This document shows, piece by piece, positions 1 through 9,311 of a stretch of 64,000 nt of DNA. Positions within the stretch are counted from its first letter, which is position 1, and each line of letters opens with the position of its first letter. Source of the DNA: JAGSOU01 sp049974865 (GTDB taxonomy: Bacteria; Pseudomonadota; Alphaproteobacteria; Rhodobacterales; Rhodobacteraceae); contig JBNGCX010000007.1 in assembly GCA_049974865.1 (NCBI GenBank), forward strand, positions 1-64,000, in the 5' to 3' direction. The translations under genes and the position numbers were made by a program. Below the pieces are notes generated by a model that worked only from the letters and a program-made list of their open reading frames with translations, had not been told where the DNA came from and did not search any database.

Positions 1-481
1 CCTGCGCGAAACCGAGGACGTGGTGGAGGGCATCGGCATCTCCCGCGCGCGGGAGCGGGCCGAGGCCGCGGACCTGCGCGTCTTCCTGCTGGACGAGACC
101 GGCCAGGCCGAGGGGCTGCAGCCTCAGCCCGAGGATATCGTGCTGCGCGGCAAGGGCGATCTGACCGGCGGCGGGGCCGAAACGATCTCGGGCAAGACGG
201 GGCAGGGGGTTGCGCATCTGATCTCGCGCCTTACTTCGGTTCTGGAAACCCGCGCGGCGCGGGCGCAGACGGCGACGCGGGAACGGCACCGCGTGGCCAT
301 CGTCCGCGCGCTGACCTCTTTGGAGGTGGCGCGGAATCAGGTAGAGAGGGGCGAAGGCAGCGCCGAGCTGGCCGCCGAAGAGTTGCGCATGGCCATCCGC
401 GCGCTGGATTCTCTGGTCGGCCGGGTGGATGTCGAGCAGATCCTGGATGAAATCTTCGCCAGCTTCTGCCTGGGCAAGTAA
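1..481 (+). CDS. mnmE: tRNA modification GTPase MnmE (TrmE), C-terminal part
   Basis: This is the 3' end of a gene that starts before the window; the reading frame begins at base 2. The peptide starts inside the G domain, with the LRETEDVVEGIGISRA stretch just after the G3 region, and ends in FCLGK, the C-terminal CxGK motif of MnmE. MnmE works with MnmG (the next gene) to install 5-carboxymethylaminomethyl groups on U34 of tRNAs. The residues between are the helical domain. The stop lies 3 bases before the mnmG start, so the two partners are co-transcribed. The call is firm; only the N-terminus is missing. Confidence 0.97.
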   Translation, partial: LRETEDVVEGIGISRARERAEAADLRVFLLDETGQAEGLQPQPEDIVLRGKGDLTGGGAETISGKTGQGVAHLISRLTSVLETRAARAQTATRERHRVAIVRALTSLEVARNQVERGEGSAELAAEELRMAIRALDSLVGRVDVEQILDEIFASFCLGK

Positions 482-484
482 GGA

Positions 485-2355
<1,871 letters not shown>

Positions 2356-2359
<4 letters not shown>

Positions 2360-2970
2360 GCCACGATCTGGGCGGCCTCGATGTTTCACGTGAAACATAC
2401 GAGCGGCTGAAGACCTACGAGGCGCTGCTGCGCAAGTGGAACCCGGCCATCAACCTGGTGTCGCGGAAGACTTTGGATGAGGCCTGGACCCGGCATTTCG
2501 TTGATTCGGCGCAGATTTTCGACCTCGCCCCCAAAAACGCGCGCCATTGGGCGGATCTGGGCAGCGGCGGCGGCTTTCCGGGCATGGTCATCGCCATCCT
2601 GGCGGCCGAAAAGGCGCCGGAAATGCGCGTCACCCTGGTGGAAAGCGACCAGCGCAAGGCGACCTTCCTGCGCAGCGTGGCGCGGGAGACCGGGGTCGCG
2701 GCCGAGGTGATCGCCAGGCGAATCGAAGAGGTCCCGCCGCTGGCCGCCGATGTGCTGTCGGCCCGCGCGCTGGCCTCTTTGACGCAGCTCCTGGGGTTCG
2801 CCGAACGGCATCTGTGCCCCGGGGGCATCGCCCTCTTCCCGAAAGGGGCGGGGCACCGGGCCGAAATCGACGAAGCGCTTGAAACCTGGCGGTTCGACGT
2901 TCAAAAAACCCCTAGCCGCACCGAGCCTGGCGCGGTCATTCTCACAATCGGAGGCATCGCCCGTGTCTGA
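2356..2970 (+). CDS. rsmG: 16S rRNA (guanine-527-N7)-methyltransferase RsmG (GidB)
   Basis: This 204-residue SAM-dependent methyltransferase modifies G527 of 16S rRNA. The family signature KWNPAINLVS is followed by WADLGSGGGFPGMV, the SAM-binding motif I, around residues 63-76, and then LVESDQRKATFLR. The ATG overlaps the mnmG stop. Codons 10-15 (DVSRET) are encoded by the second parS site. Its 3' end overlaps the parA start by 8 bases, so mnmE-mnmG-rsmG-parA-parB reads as one transcription unit. Confidence 0.97.
2382..2397. promoter_or_regulatory. parS: parS site 2, ParB centromere-binding site
   Basis: This is a second perfect TGTTTCACGTGAAACA, 1,896 bases from the first and inside the rsmG coding region. 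Here it is read in a different frame and encodes VSRET rather than the FHVKH of site 1. Two identical 16-base palindromes this close together cannot be explained by chance. Confidence 0.95.
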
Positions 2971-3769
2971 CCCGACCCGTCCGAAGGGGCCGAAGATCAT
3001 CGCTGTCGCCAACCAGAAGGGCGGTGTCGGCAAAACGACCACCACCATCAACCTGGCGGCCGCGCTGGTTGACGAAGGGTTCACTGTTCTGATCGTCGAC
3101 CTGGACCCGCAGGGCAACGCCTCCACCGGGCTGGGGATCGACCCGGACCGGCGCGAGACGACCACCTACGACCTGCTGCTGGAAGACGCGCCGCTGAACG
3201 AGGTGATCCAGCCCACGGACGTCGACGGGTTGCTGATTGCGCCGGCGACGACTGATCTCAGCTCGGCGGATATTGAGCTTGTGGCCAATGAAAAAAGGGT
3301 TTTCCTGCTGCATGACGCGCTGCGCCAGCCGGTGATGGACGCCTACGGCTTCGACTATATCCTGATCGACTGCCCGCCGTCGCTCAGCCTGCTGACGGTG
3401 AACGCCATGGTGGCGGCGCATTCGGTCCTGGTGCCGCTGCAGTCGGAGTTCTTCGCGCTGGAAGGGCTGTCGCAGCTGATGCTGACCATCCGCGAGCTGC
3501 GTCAGACGGCCAACCCGGACCTGCGGATCGAGGGCGTGGTGCTGACCATGTACGACCAGCGCAACAACCTGTCGCAGCAGGTGGAAAGCGATGCGCGCGA
3601 TTACCTGGGCGACCTGGTGTTCGAAACCGTGATTCCGCGCAATGTGCGGGTGAGCGAAGCACCGTCTTTCGCGATGCCGGTGATCGAGTATGATCCGAAT
3701 TCCCGCGGGGCGCTGGCCTACCAGGCCCTCGCGCAGGAGATGGTGGCGCGGGCGAAGCCGGCGAAGTAA
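2963..3769 (+). CDS. parA: Chromosome partitioning ATPase ParA (Soj)
   Basis: This 268-residue P-loop ATPase moves ParB-parS complexes during segregation. The deviant Walker A motif KGGVGKTTTTINLA lies near residues 17-30, DLDPQGNASTGLG follows, and the Walker B-like segment is YILIDCPPSLSLL. I place the start at GTG 2963, because GGAGG lies 9 bases upstream (2950-2954) and the MinD/ParA domain starts immediately. An upstream in-frame ATG at 2879 would only add residues out of phase with rsmG. It is followed 15 bases later by parB. Confidence 0.97.
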   Translation: MSDPTRPKGPKIIAVANQKGGVGKTTTTINLAAALVDEGFTVLIVDLDPQGNASTGLGIDPDRRETTTYDLLLEDAPLNEVIQPTDVDGLLIAPATTDLSSADIELVANEKRVFLLHDALRQPVMDAYGFDYILIDCPPSLSLLTVNAMVAAHSVLVPLQSEFFALEGLSQLMLTIRELRQTANPDLRIEGVVLTMYDQRNNLSQQVESDARDYLGDLVFETVIPRNVRVSEAPSFAMPVIEYDPNSRGALAYQALAQEMVARAKPAK

Positions 3770-3784
3770 ACAGGAGAGGGCGGC

Positions 3785-4693
3785 ATGAGCAAGAAACCTA
3801 GGGGCCTGGGACGCGGCCTGTCGGCGCTGATGGCCGATGTGAACCTGAACGAGGAAAGCGAAGGTCCGGCGGCGCGGCCCGCGAAGCCCGACACCAGCCT
3901 GCCGGTGGAAAAGCTTGAACCGAATCCCGACCAGCCTCGGCGCCATTTCTCGGAAGAGGCGCTAAAGGAACTGGCCGATTCGATCCGCGAAAAGGGGATC
4001 ATCCAGCCGATCATCGTGCGCGATAGCCCGCGCACGGCCGGGAATTACGAGATCATCGCCGGCGAACGCCGCTGGCGCGCGGCGCAGCTGGCGCAGTTGC
4101 ACGACGTGCCGGTGATCCTCCGCGATCTGGACGATACCGAGGTGCTGGAAGTCGCGATTATCGAGAACATCCAACGCGCCGACCTGAACCCGATCGAAGA
4201 GGCGATGGGCTATCGCCAGCTGATGGACCGTTTCGGCCACACCCAGGAAAAGCTGGCCGAAGCGCTGAGCAAAAGCCGCAGCCACATCGCCAACCTGATG
4301 CGCCTGCTGCAATTGCCCGAAGAGGTGCAGGGCCATCTGCGCGAGGGGCGCCTGTCGGCGGGCCACGCCCGCGCGTTGATCACCACCGACGACCCGGTGG
4401 CGCTGGCCCGGCAGGTAATCTCCAAGGGCCTGTCGGTGCGCGACACCGAGAAACTGGCCAAGAAGGGCCCGTCGGAGGGCGGCAAGGCCCCGAAATCCGG
4501 CGGCGCTGCGGAAAAGGATGCCGACACCCGCGCGCTGGAGCAGGATCTGTCCGCCAATCTGGGGCTGAAAGTTGCCATCGACCATGTCGCCGGCCAGGAA
4601 AACGGCCAGATGGTGATCCGCTACAACACGCTGGAAGAACTGGACGCGCTGTGCCGGGTGCTCAGCGCTACGCCTCTGGACGTGACCAGATAA
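3785..4693 (+). CDS. parB: Chromosome partitioning protein ParB (Spo0J)
   Basis: This 302-residue parS-binding CTPase begins with KKPRGLGRGLSALM, the typical N-terminal ParA-interacting segment. The ParB/Sulfiredoxin-like nucleotide-binding domain carries IIAGERRWRAAQLA near residues 86-99. A helix-turn-helix follows (HTQEKLAEALSKSRSHIANLMRLL), then a linker and a C-terminal dimerisation domain. AGGAG precedes the ATG. Its binding sites are the two parS copies upstream. The last 26 bases overlap the convergent DUF454 gene. Confidence 0.97.
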   Translation: MSKKPRGLGRGLSALMADVNLNEESEGPAARPAKPDTSLPVEKLEPNPDQPRRHFSEEALKELADSIREKGIIQPIIVRDSPRTAGNYEIIAGERRWRAAQLAQLHDVPVILRDLDDTEVLEVAIIENIQRADLNPIEEAMGYRQLMDRFGHTQEKLAEALSKSRSHIANLMRLLQLPEEVQGHLREGRLSAGHARALITTDDPVALARQVISKGLSVRDTEKLAKKGPSEGGKAPKSGGAAEKDADTRALEQDLSANLGLKVAIDHVAGQENGQMVIRYNTLEELDALCRVLSATPLDVTR

Positions 4694-5021
4694 ACAGGGC
4701 CACCCCGACCAGGAGGAAGGCCTGCAGGACGAGAAGGCCGGGGCGCAGGCCGAAGCCGACCGACAGGCCGAAGGCCAGGGCGATCGAGGCGCTGGATAGC
4801 CATTTCGATTGCCGGCTGATCACGCCGCGTTCCTGCCAGTCGATAATCGGCGGGCCGAAACGCGGGTGGTTGAGCAGCCAGTCATGCAGCCGTTTCGAAG
4901 ACCGCGCGAAGAAGAATGCGGCCAGCAGCAGGAAGGGCACCGTGGGCAGGAAGGGCAGGAACATCCCGATCACGGCGATGATGACGCAGACCAGCCCGAG
5001 AAGTGCCCACAGGAAACGCAT
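4668..5021 (-). CDS. DUF454 (YbaN-like) inner-membrane protein
   Basis: This 117-residue protein has about three hydrophobic segments (residues 2-22, 24-40 and 77-110). It contains the family pattern GMFLPFLPTVPFLLLAAFFFARSS and a HPRFGPPIIDWQERGVI stretch that matches the DUF454/YbaN family as I know it. The molecular role is not established. It lies three bases downstream of hemW on the same strand and converges with parB, overlapping its 3' end by 26 bases. Confidence 0.85.
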   Translation of the reverse strand: MRFLWALLGLVCVIIAVIGMFLPFLPTVPFLLLAAFFFARSSKRLHDWLLNHPRFGPPIIDWQERGVISRQSKWLSSASIALAFGLSVGFGLRPGLLVLQAFLLVGVALFIWSRPEA

Positions 5022-5024
5022 CGT

Positions 5025-6188
5025 TCACTCCGGCAGCAGGGCGCGGATGACCGCGTTCAGCACGGCGCGCCCGTCTCTTGTGGCCCGCAGGGTGGGGCCG
5101 TCCTGCTGCAGCATGCCCATTTCCTGCAAATCTTCCAATTGGTTAGGGGGCAGGGGGGTGCCTGCCAGACGCTCGTAGCGGGGCAGGTTTATGCCGCCTT
5201 CCAGCCGCAGTCCCATCATAAGGTATTCCCCGGCCTGGTCCGTCAAGGACAATGCGCTGCGCGTGGCCTCGCCCGATCCGGTCTGTTCCACCTGTTGCAG
5301 CCATCCGGTGGGCGACAGCCCGGTATCGGTGGCGTAGCGCTGCCCGCCGATGGTCAGCCGCCCATGCGCGCCGGGCCCGATGCCGGCATAGTCGCCATAG
5401 CGCCAGTAGATCAGGTTGTGCCGCGATTCCGCGCCGGATTGGGCATGGTTGGAGACCTCATAGGCCGACATCCCCGCCGCCGCGCAGATCTCCTGCGTGG
5501 CGAAATACATGTCGCCGGCGTTGTCCTCGTCGGGCAGGCCCCTCAGCCTTCCGCGGGCGTAGCGGTCGCCAAAGGCGGTGCCCTGCTCGATGGTCAGCTG
5601 GTAGAGCGACAGGTGATCCACCGCCATCGACAGCGCCTCGCGCAGTTCGGCCTGCCAGTCGGCCAGGGTCTGGTCCTGGCGCGCATAAATCAGGTCGAAA
5701 CTGATGCGATCAAAGTTTTCCCTTGCCATATCAAAGGCTTGCCTTGCCTCGTCTACCGAGTGCAGGCGCCCCAGGCGCCGCAGGTCATCGTCATTGAGTG
5801 CCTGGATGCCCATCGACAGCCGGTTCACGCCTGCGTCGCGGTAACCGCGGAAGCGTCCGGCCTCGACCGAGGTCGGGTTGGCCTCGAGCGTGACCTCCAG
5901 GTCGTTGGCACAGGGCCAGGTGGTTCGGATTTCCTCGAGGATCGCGGCTACGAGATCGGGGTCCATCAGGCTGGGCGTGCCGCCGCCGAAGAACACCGTG
6001 TTCAGAACACGGCCCGGCACATCGGCGCCGATGCGGCGGATCTCGGACAGGTAGGCGCGTTTCCAGCGATCCTGGTCGATGCTGGCCGCGACGTGGCTGT
6101 TGAAATCGCAATAGGGGCATTTGGCCTGGCAGAAGGGCCAATGAATATAGAGGCCGAAGCCTCCGTCCTGCCAATCTTCAGTGTTCAA
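5025..6188 (-). CDS. hemW: Radical SAM heme chaperone HemW
   Basis: This 387-residue protein was long annotated as oxygen-independent coproporphyrinogen oxidase. The radical SAM cluster motif is CQAKCPYCDFNSH near residues 20-32. GGGTPSLMD follows, and then RHNLIYWRYGDYAGIGPGAHGR, the HemW-type signature. The CxxxCxYC arrangement and the missing N-terminal HemN extension fit HemW, a heme carrier, better than HemN. It overlaps rdgB by 11 bases, and rph lies upstream, so rph-rdgB-hemW-DUF454 forms a leftward operon. Confidence 0.92.
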   Translation of the reverse strand: MNTEDWQDGGFGLYIHWPFCQAKCPYCDFNSHVAASIDQDRWKRAYLSEIRRIGADVPGRVLNTVFFGGGTPSLMDPDLVAAILEEIRTTWPCANDLEVTLEANPTSVEAGRFRGYRDAGVNRLSMGIQALNDDDLRRLGRLHSVDEARQAFDMARENFDRISFDLIYARQDQTLADWQAELREALSMAVDHLSLYQLTIEQGTAFGDRYARGRLRGLPDEDNAGDMYFATQEICAAAGMSAYEVSNHAQSGAESRHNLIYWRYGDYAGIGPGAHGRLTIGGQRYATDTGLSPTGWLQQVEQTGSGEATRSALSLTDQAGEYLMMGLRLEGGINLPRYERLAGTPLPPNQLEDLQEMGMLQQDGPTLRATRDGRAVLNAVIRALLPE

Positions 6189-6786
6189 ACACCTTCACCA
6201 GTTTCTCGAACGCCCGGGCGCGGTGGCTGATCTTGTTCTTCTCCCACCGGTCCATTTCCCCGAATGTAATGTCGTAGCCGTCCGGTTGAAAGATGGGGTC
6301 ATAGCCATGGCCCTGTTCGCCGCGCATGGGCCAGACGATCTGGCCGTCGACATGGCCTTCGAACACCTCGTCATGGCCGTCGGGCCAGGCCAGGACGAAG
6401 GTGCAGCAGAACCGCGCGGTACGGGGGAAGGGCGCCCTGGCGATTTCCAGCCGGGTCCAGGTGTTGGTCATGGCCATCACGAAATCGCGGCCGTTCGGCG
6501 TTTCGGCCCAGTCGGCGGTGTAGACGCCCGGCGCTCCGCCAAGCCCGTCGATCACGATGCCGGAATCGTCGGCCAGCGCGGGCAGGCCGGTGGCCCTGGC
6601 CGCGGCATGGGCCTTGATCCGCGCGTTGCCGACGAAGGTGGTCTCGGTTTCGTCGGGCTCGGCCAGGCCGAGCTGGCCTGCGGATGTGACGGCGATGCCA
6701 TAAGGCTCCAACAGGGCCGAGATCTCCTCGAGCTTGCCCTTGTTGTGGGTGGCGATCACCAGCTTGTCACCGTCGAACATCCGCAT
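6178..6786 (-). CDS. rdgB: dITP/XTP pyrophosphatase RdgB (HAM1 family)
   Basis: This 202-residue enzyme hydrolyses non-canonical purine triphosphates (dITP, XTP) to keep them out of DNA. The signature LVIATHNKGKLEEI is near the N-terminus, LADDSGIVIDGLGGAPGVYTADWA mid-protein, and GHGYDPIFQPDG towards the end. The length is typical. It lies 3 bases from rph, the common alphaproteobacterial rph-rdgB pair, and overlaps hemW. Confidence 0.96.
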   Translation of the reverse strand: MRMFDGDKLVIATHNKGKLEEISALLEPYGIAVTSAGQLGLAEPDETETTFVGNARIKAHAAARATGLPALADDSGIVIDGLGGAPGVYTADWAETPNGRDFVMAMTNTWTRLEIARAPFPRTARFCCTFVLAWPDGHDEVFEGHVDGQIVWPMRGEQGHGYDPIFQPDGYDITFGEMDRWEKNKISHRARAFEKLVKVFEH

Positions 6787-6789
6787 GGC

Positions 6790-7506
6790 TCAGCCCTCCA
6801 CGGCGGCATTCTGCGCCGCGACAAGATCGGCCACGCCCTTTTCGGCCAGTCCCAGCAGTTCGTCCATCTCGCCGCGCGAGAAGGTCGCGCCCTCGGCCGA
6901 CATCTGCACTTCGATCAGGCGGCCGCCGCCGGTCATCACGAAATTGCCGTCGACTCCGGCCTCGCTGTCCTCGGGGTAGTCGAGATCCAGCACCGGCTGG
7001 CCGCCGTAGACGCCGCAGGACACCGCCGCGACGTTGTCGGTCAGCGGGTCGGAGATCACGTCGCCGGCCTTCATCAGCTTGTTCACCGCCAGACGCAGCG
7101 CGACCCAGCCGCCGGTGATCGCGGCGCAGCGGGTGCCGCCATCGGCCTGGATCACGTCGCAGTCGACGGTGATCTGGCGTTCGCCCAGCGCCACGCGGTC
7201 GACGCCGGCGCGCAAGGACCGCCCGATCAGGCGCTGGATTTCCACGGTGCGGCCGCCCTGTTTGCCGGCGGTCGCCTCGCGGCGCATGCGGGTGCCGGTG
7301 GCACGCGGCAGCATGCCGTATTCGGCGGTGACCCAGCCCAGGCCGGTGTTGCGAAGGAACGGCGGCACGCGCTCTTCCAGGGACGCGGTGCAGAGGACAT
7401 GGGTGTCGCCGATCTTGATCAGGCAGGAGCCTTCGGCATGTTTCGTCACACCCACCTCGATTGAAACCGGGCGCATTTCACTTACATTTCGGCCAGACGG
7501 GCGCAT
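6790..7506 (-). CDS. rph: Ribonuclease PH
   Basis: This 238-residue phosphorolytic 3'-5' exoribonuclease trims tRNA 3' ends. It begins MRPSGRNVSEMRPVSIEVGV and contains GWVTAEYGMLPRATGTR and GGTRCAAITGGWVAL, the RNase PH core motifs. I chose the ATG at 7506 because GGAAGGA sits just upstream and the length then equals the family norm; an in-frame ATG at 7545 would add 13 atypical residues. It is divergent from hrcA. Confidence 0.95.
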   Translation of the reverse strand: MRPSGRNVSEMRPVSIEVGVTKHAEGSCLIKIGDTHVLCTASLEERVPPFLRNTGLGWVTAEYGMLPRATGTRMRREATAGKQGGRTVEIQRLIGRSLRAGVDRVALGERQITVDCDVIQADGGTRCAAITGGWVALRLAVNKLMKAGDVISDPLTDNVAAVSCGVYGGQPVLDLDYPEDSEAGVDGNFVMTGGGRLIEVQMSAEGATFSRGEMDELLGLAEKGVADLVAAQNAAVEG

Positions 7507-7570
7507 GGGAGATCCTTCCTTTCTTGGTTGGCGCTTTGCTCCCATGCAATGGCCAGTGATGCAAGCCCGA

Positions 7571-7599
7571 TTGACGCCCCGGGCCGATGCCCCTTTATT
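7571..7599 (+). promoter_or_regulatory. Possible hrcA-grpE promoter
   Basis: TTGACG (7571-7576) is followed after 17 bases by TTTATT (7594-7599), preceded by CCCC. The CCCCTTTAT block resembles heat-shock sigma-32 style -10 regions. No CIRCE inverted repeat is visible. The position, about 24 bases before the hrcA GTG, suits a promoter, but the -10 is weak. Confidence 0.35.
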
Positions 7600-7622
7600 G
7601 GCCGAGCCAAGGAGAATGCACC

Positions 7623-8693
7623 GTGAGAGACGGGCCGAACATTCTGGAAGAGCTGAACGACCGGAGCCGCGAGGTCTTTCGCCGGGTGGTCGAGGGCTAT
7701 CTCGATAGCGGCGGGCCGGTCGGCTCGCGCACGCTGACCCGGAGCATGGAGGAAAAGGTCAGCGCCGCGACCATCCGAAACGTGATGCAGGACCTGGAAT
7801 TCCTCGGGCTGCTGCATTCGCCGCATGTGTCGGCGGGCCGCGTGCCCACGCAGCTGGGGCTGCGCATGTTCGTGGACGGGTTTCTCGAGGTGCGCGACGT
7901 GGATGTCGACGACCGCGAGAAGATCGACGCAACGCTGGGCAGCAACGAGCGCGACGTGGGCACCATGTTGGACCGGATCGGATCGGCGCTGTCGGGCGTG
8001 ACCCACGGCGCCAGCCTGGTCCTGGCCCCCAAGCAGGAGGCCCCGATCAAGCATATCGAGTTCGTCAGCCTTGCCCCCGACCGGGCGCTGGTCGTGCTGG
8101 TCTTCGCCGACGGGCACGTGGAAAACCGCGTGTTCCAACCTCCGATGGGCCAGACGCCGAGTTCGATGCGGGAGGCCGCGAATTTCCTCAACGCGCTGGC
8201 CGAGGGCAAGACGCTGAGCGAACTGCGCGACGTGATGGCGCGGGAAATCAAGCTTCGCCGGCAGGAACTGGACGACCTCGCCCGGGTCATGGTCGAAAGC
8301 GGCCTGGCTGTCTGGGAAAACGAGGGCGAGCCGCATGAGCGGCTGATCGTCCGGGGCCGGGCGAATCTGCTGGAGGACACACCCGAGGCGGAGGAGTTGG
8401 AGCGCATCCGCGAGCTCTTCGATGACCTCGAACGCAAGCGTGACATCGCCGATTTCCTGCAACTCGCCGAAGAGGGCGAGGGCGTGCGGATTTTTATCGG
8501 TTCCGAGAACAAGCTTTTTTCACTTTCGGGTTCCTCTCTGGTGGTCTCTCCATATATGAACGCGGATCGAAAGATTATCGGCGCCGTGGGCGTGATCGGC
8601 CCGACGCGGCTGAATTATGGCCGGATCGTTCCGATCGTGGACTACACGGCGCAGTTGGTCGGACGCCTGATTTCCGACCGCGGCAAGGGGTAG
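7623..8693 (+). CDS. hrcA: Heat-inducible transcription repressor HrcA
   Basis: This 356-residue repressor normally binds CIRCE operators upstream of groESL. The N-terminal winged helix contains LNDRSREVFRRVVEGYLDSGGPVGSRTL and SAATIRNVMQDLEFLGLLHSPH. The C-terminus has FIGSENKLFSLSGSSLVVSPY and GVIGPTRLNYGRIVPIVDYTAQ, both typical. I start it at GTG 7623, with AAGGAGA 7 bases upstream. grpE follows 3 bases after the stop. No CIRCE element was found in this window, so its targets lie elsewhere. Confidence 0.95.
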   Translation: MRDGPNILEELNDRSREVFRRVVEGYLDSGGPVGSRTLTRSMEEKVSAATIRNVMQDLEFLGLLHSPHVSAGRVPTQLGLRMFVDGFLEVRDVDVDDREKIDATLGSNERDVGTMLDRIGSALSGVTHGASLVLAPKQEAPIKHIEFVSLAPDRALVVLVFADGHVENRVFQPPMGQTPSSMREAANFLNALAEGKTLSELRDVMAREIKLRRQELDDLARVMVESGLAVWENEGEPHERLIVRGRANLLEDTPEAEELERIRELFDDLERKRDIADFLQLAEEGEGVRIFIGSENKLFSLSGSSLVVSPYMNADRKIIGAVGVIGPTRLNYGRIVPIVDYTAQLVGRLISDRGKG

Positions 8694-8696
8694 AAA

Positions 8697-9254
8697 ATGG
8701 CAGAACCGAAGACACAAGAGATCGCAGACTCGCTGGATGAACTGGCCAACGAGACGGTCGAGACCGCGCCCGAGGGCAGTCTCGAGGCCGAGCTCGAGGC
8801 GATGCGGGCCGAGCGCGACGAGATGCGCGACCGCTTCATGCGGGCGCTGGCCGATGCCGAGAACATCCGCAAGCGCGGCGAGCGGGACCGGCGCGAGGCC
8901 GAGCAATACGGCGGCTCGAAACTGGCGCGCGACCTGCTGCCGGTCTTCGACAACATGAAGCGCGCGCTGGAATCGATCTCCGAAGAGCAGATCGAGGCCA
9001 ACAAGGCAGTGATCGAGGGGATCGAGCTGACCATGCGCGAATTGCTGAATGTTTTCGGCAAGCACGGCATCGAGCCGATCGCGCCCGAGGTGGGGGATGC
9101 CTTCGATCCGCAGCGCCACGAGGCCATGTTCGAGGCCCCGGTGCCCGGCACCAAGGCCGGCGACATCATCCAGGTGATGGCCGAGGGCTTCATGCTGCAC
9201 GACCGGCTGCTGCGCCCGGCGCAGGTGGGCGTGTCCTCGACCCCGGCGGGGTGA
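8697..9254 (+). CDS. grpE: Nucleotide exchange factor GrpE
   Basis: This 185-residue cofactor releases ADP from DnaK. The acidic N-terminus is followed by a long coiled coil (about residues 25-85, including RFMRALADAENIRKRGERDRREAEQYG) and a beta domain with HEAMFEAPVPGTKAGDIIQVMAEGF. It lies directly behind hrcA; dnaK and dnaJ are about 45 kb away on the other strand. A GC-rich hairpin follows the stop. Confidence 0.96.
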   Translation: MAEPKTQEIADSLDELANETVETAPEGSLEAELEAMRAERDEMRDRFMRALADAENIRKRGERDRREAEQYGGSKLARDLLPVFDNMKRALESISEEQIEANKAVIEGIELTMRELLNVFGKHGIEPIAPEVGDAFDPQRHEAMFEAPVPGTKAGDIIQVMAEGFMLHDRLLRPAQVGVSSTPAG

Positions 9255-9305
9255 TCGCGCGTCCCGCGCGATGCCTTCGGCGAGAGTATTTTTTCCAAGA
9301 AGAAG
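9254..9305 (+). repeat. Intergenic element copy A: hairpin plus GAGTATTTT/AAGAAGAAG motif
   Basis: Directly after the grpE stop, ATCGCGCG (9254-9261) and CGCGCGAT (9265-9272) form an 8-bp stem with a 3-base loop. At 9284-9305 comes a 22-base motif, GAGTATTTT followed by TT and then CCAAGAAGAAG. It matches the arms at 38972-38993 and 39049-39070 at 20 or more of 22 positions apart from the two central bases. It lies between the convergent genes grpE and mutS. Its function is unknown; a role in 3' end formation is plausible. Confidence 0.7.
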
Positions 9306-9311
9306 AGGCGG

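Noticed and set aside
7507..7622. CIRCE operator search near hrcA and dnaK
   Set aside because: No TTAGCACTC-N9-GAGTGCTAA-like repeat was found there or before dnaK.
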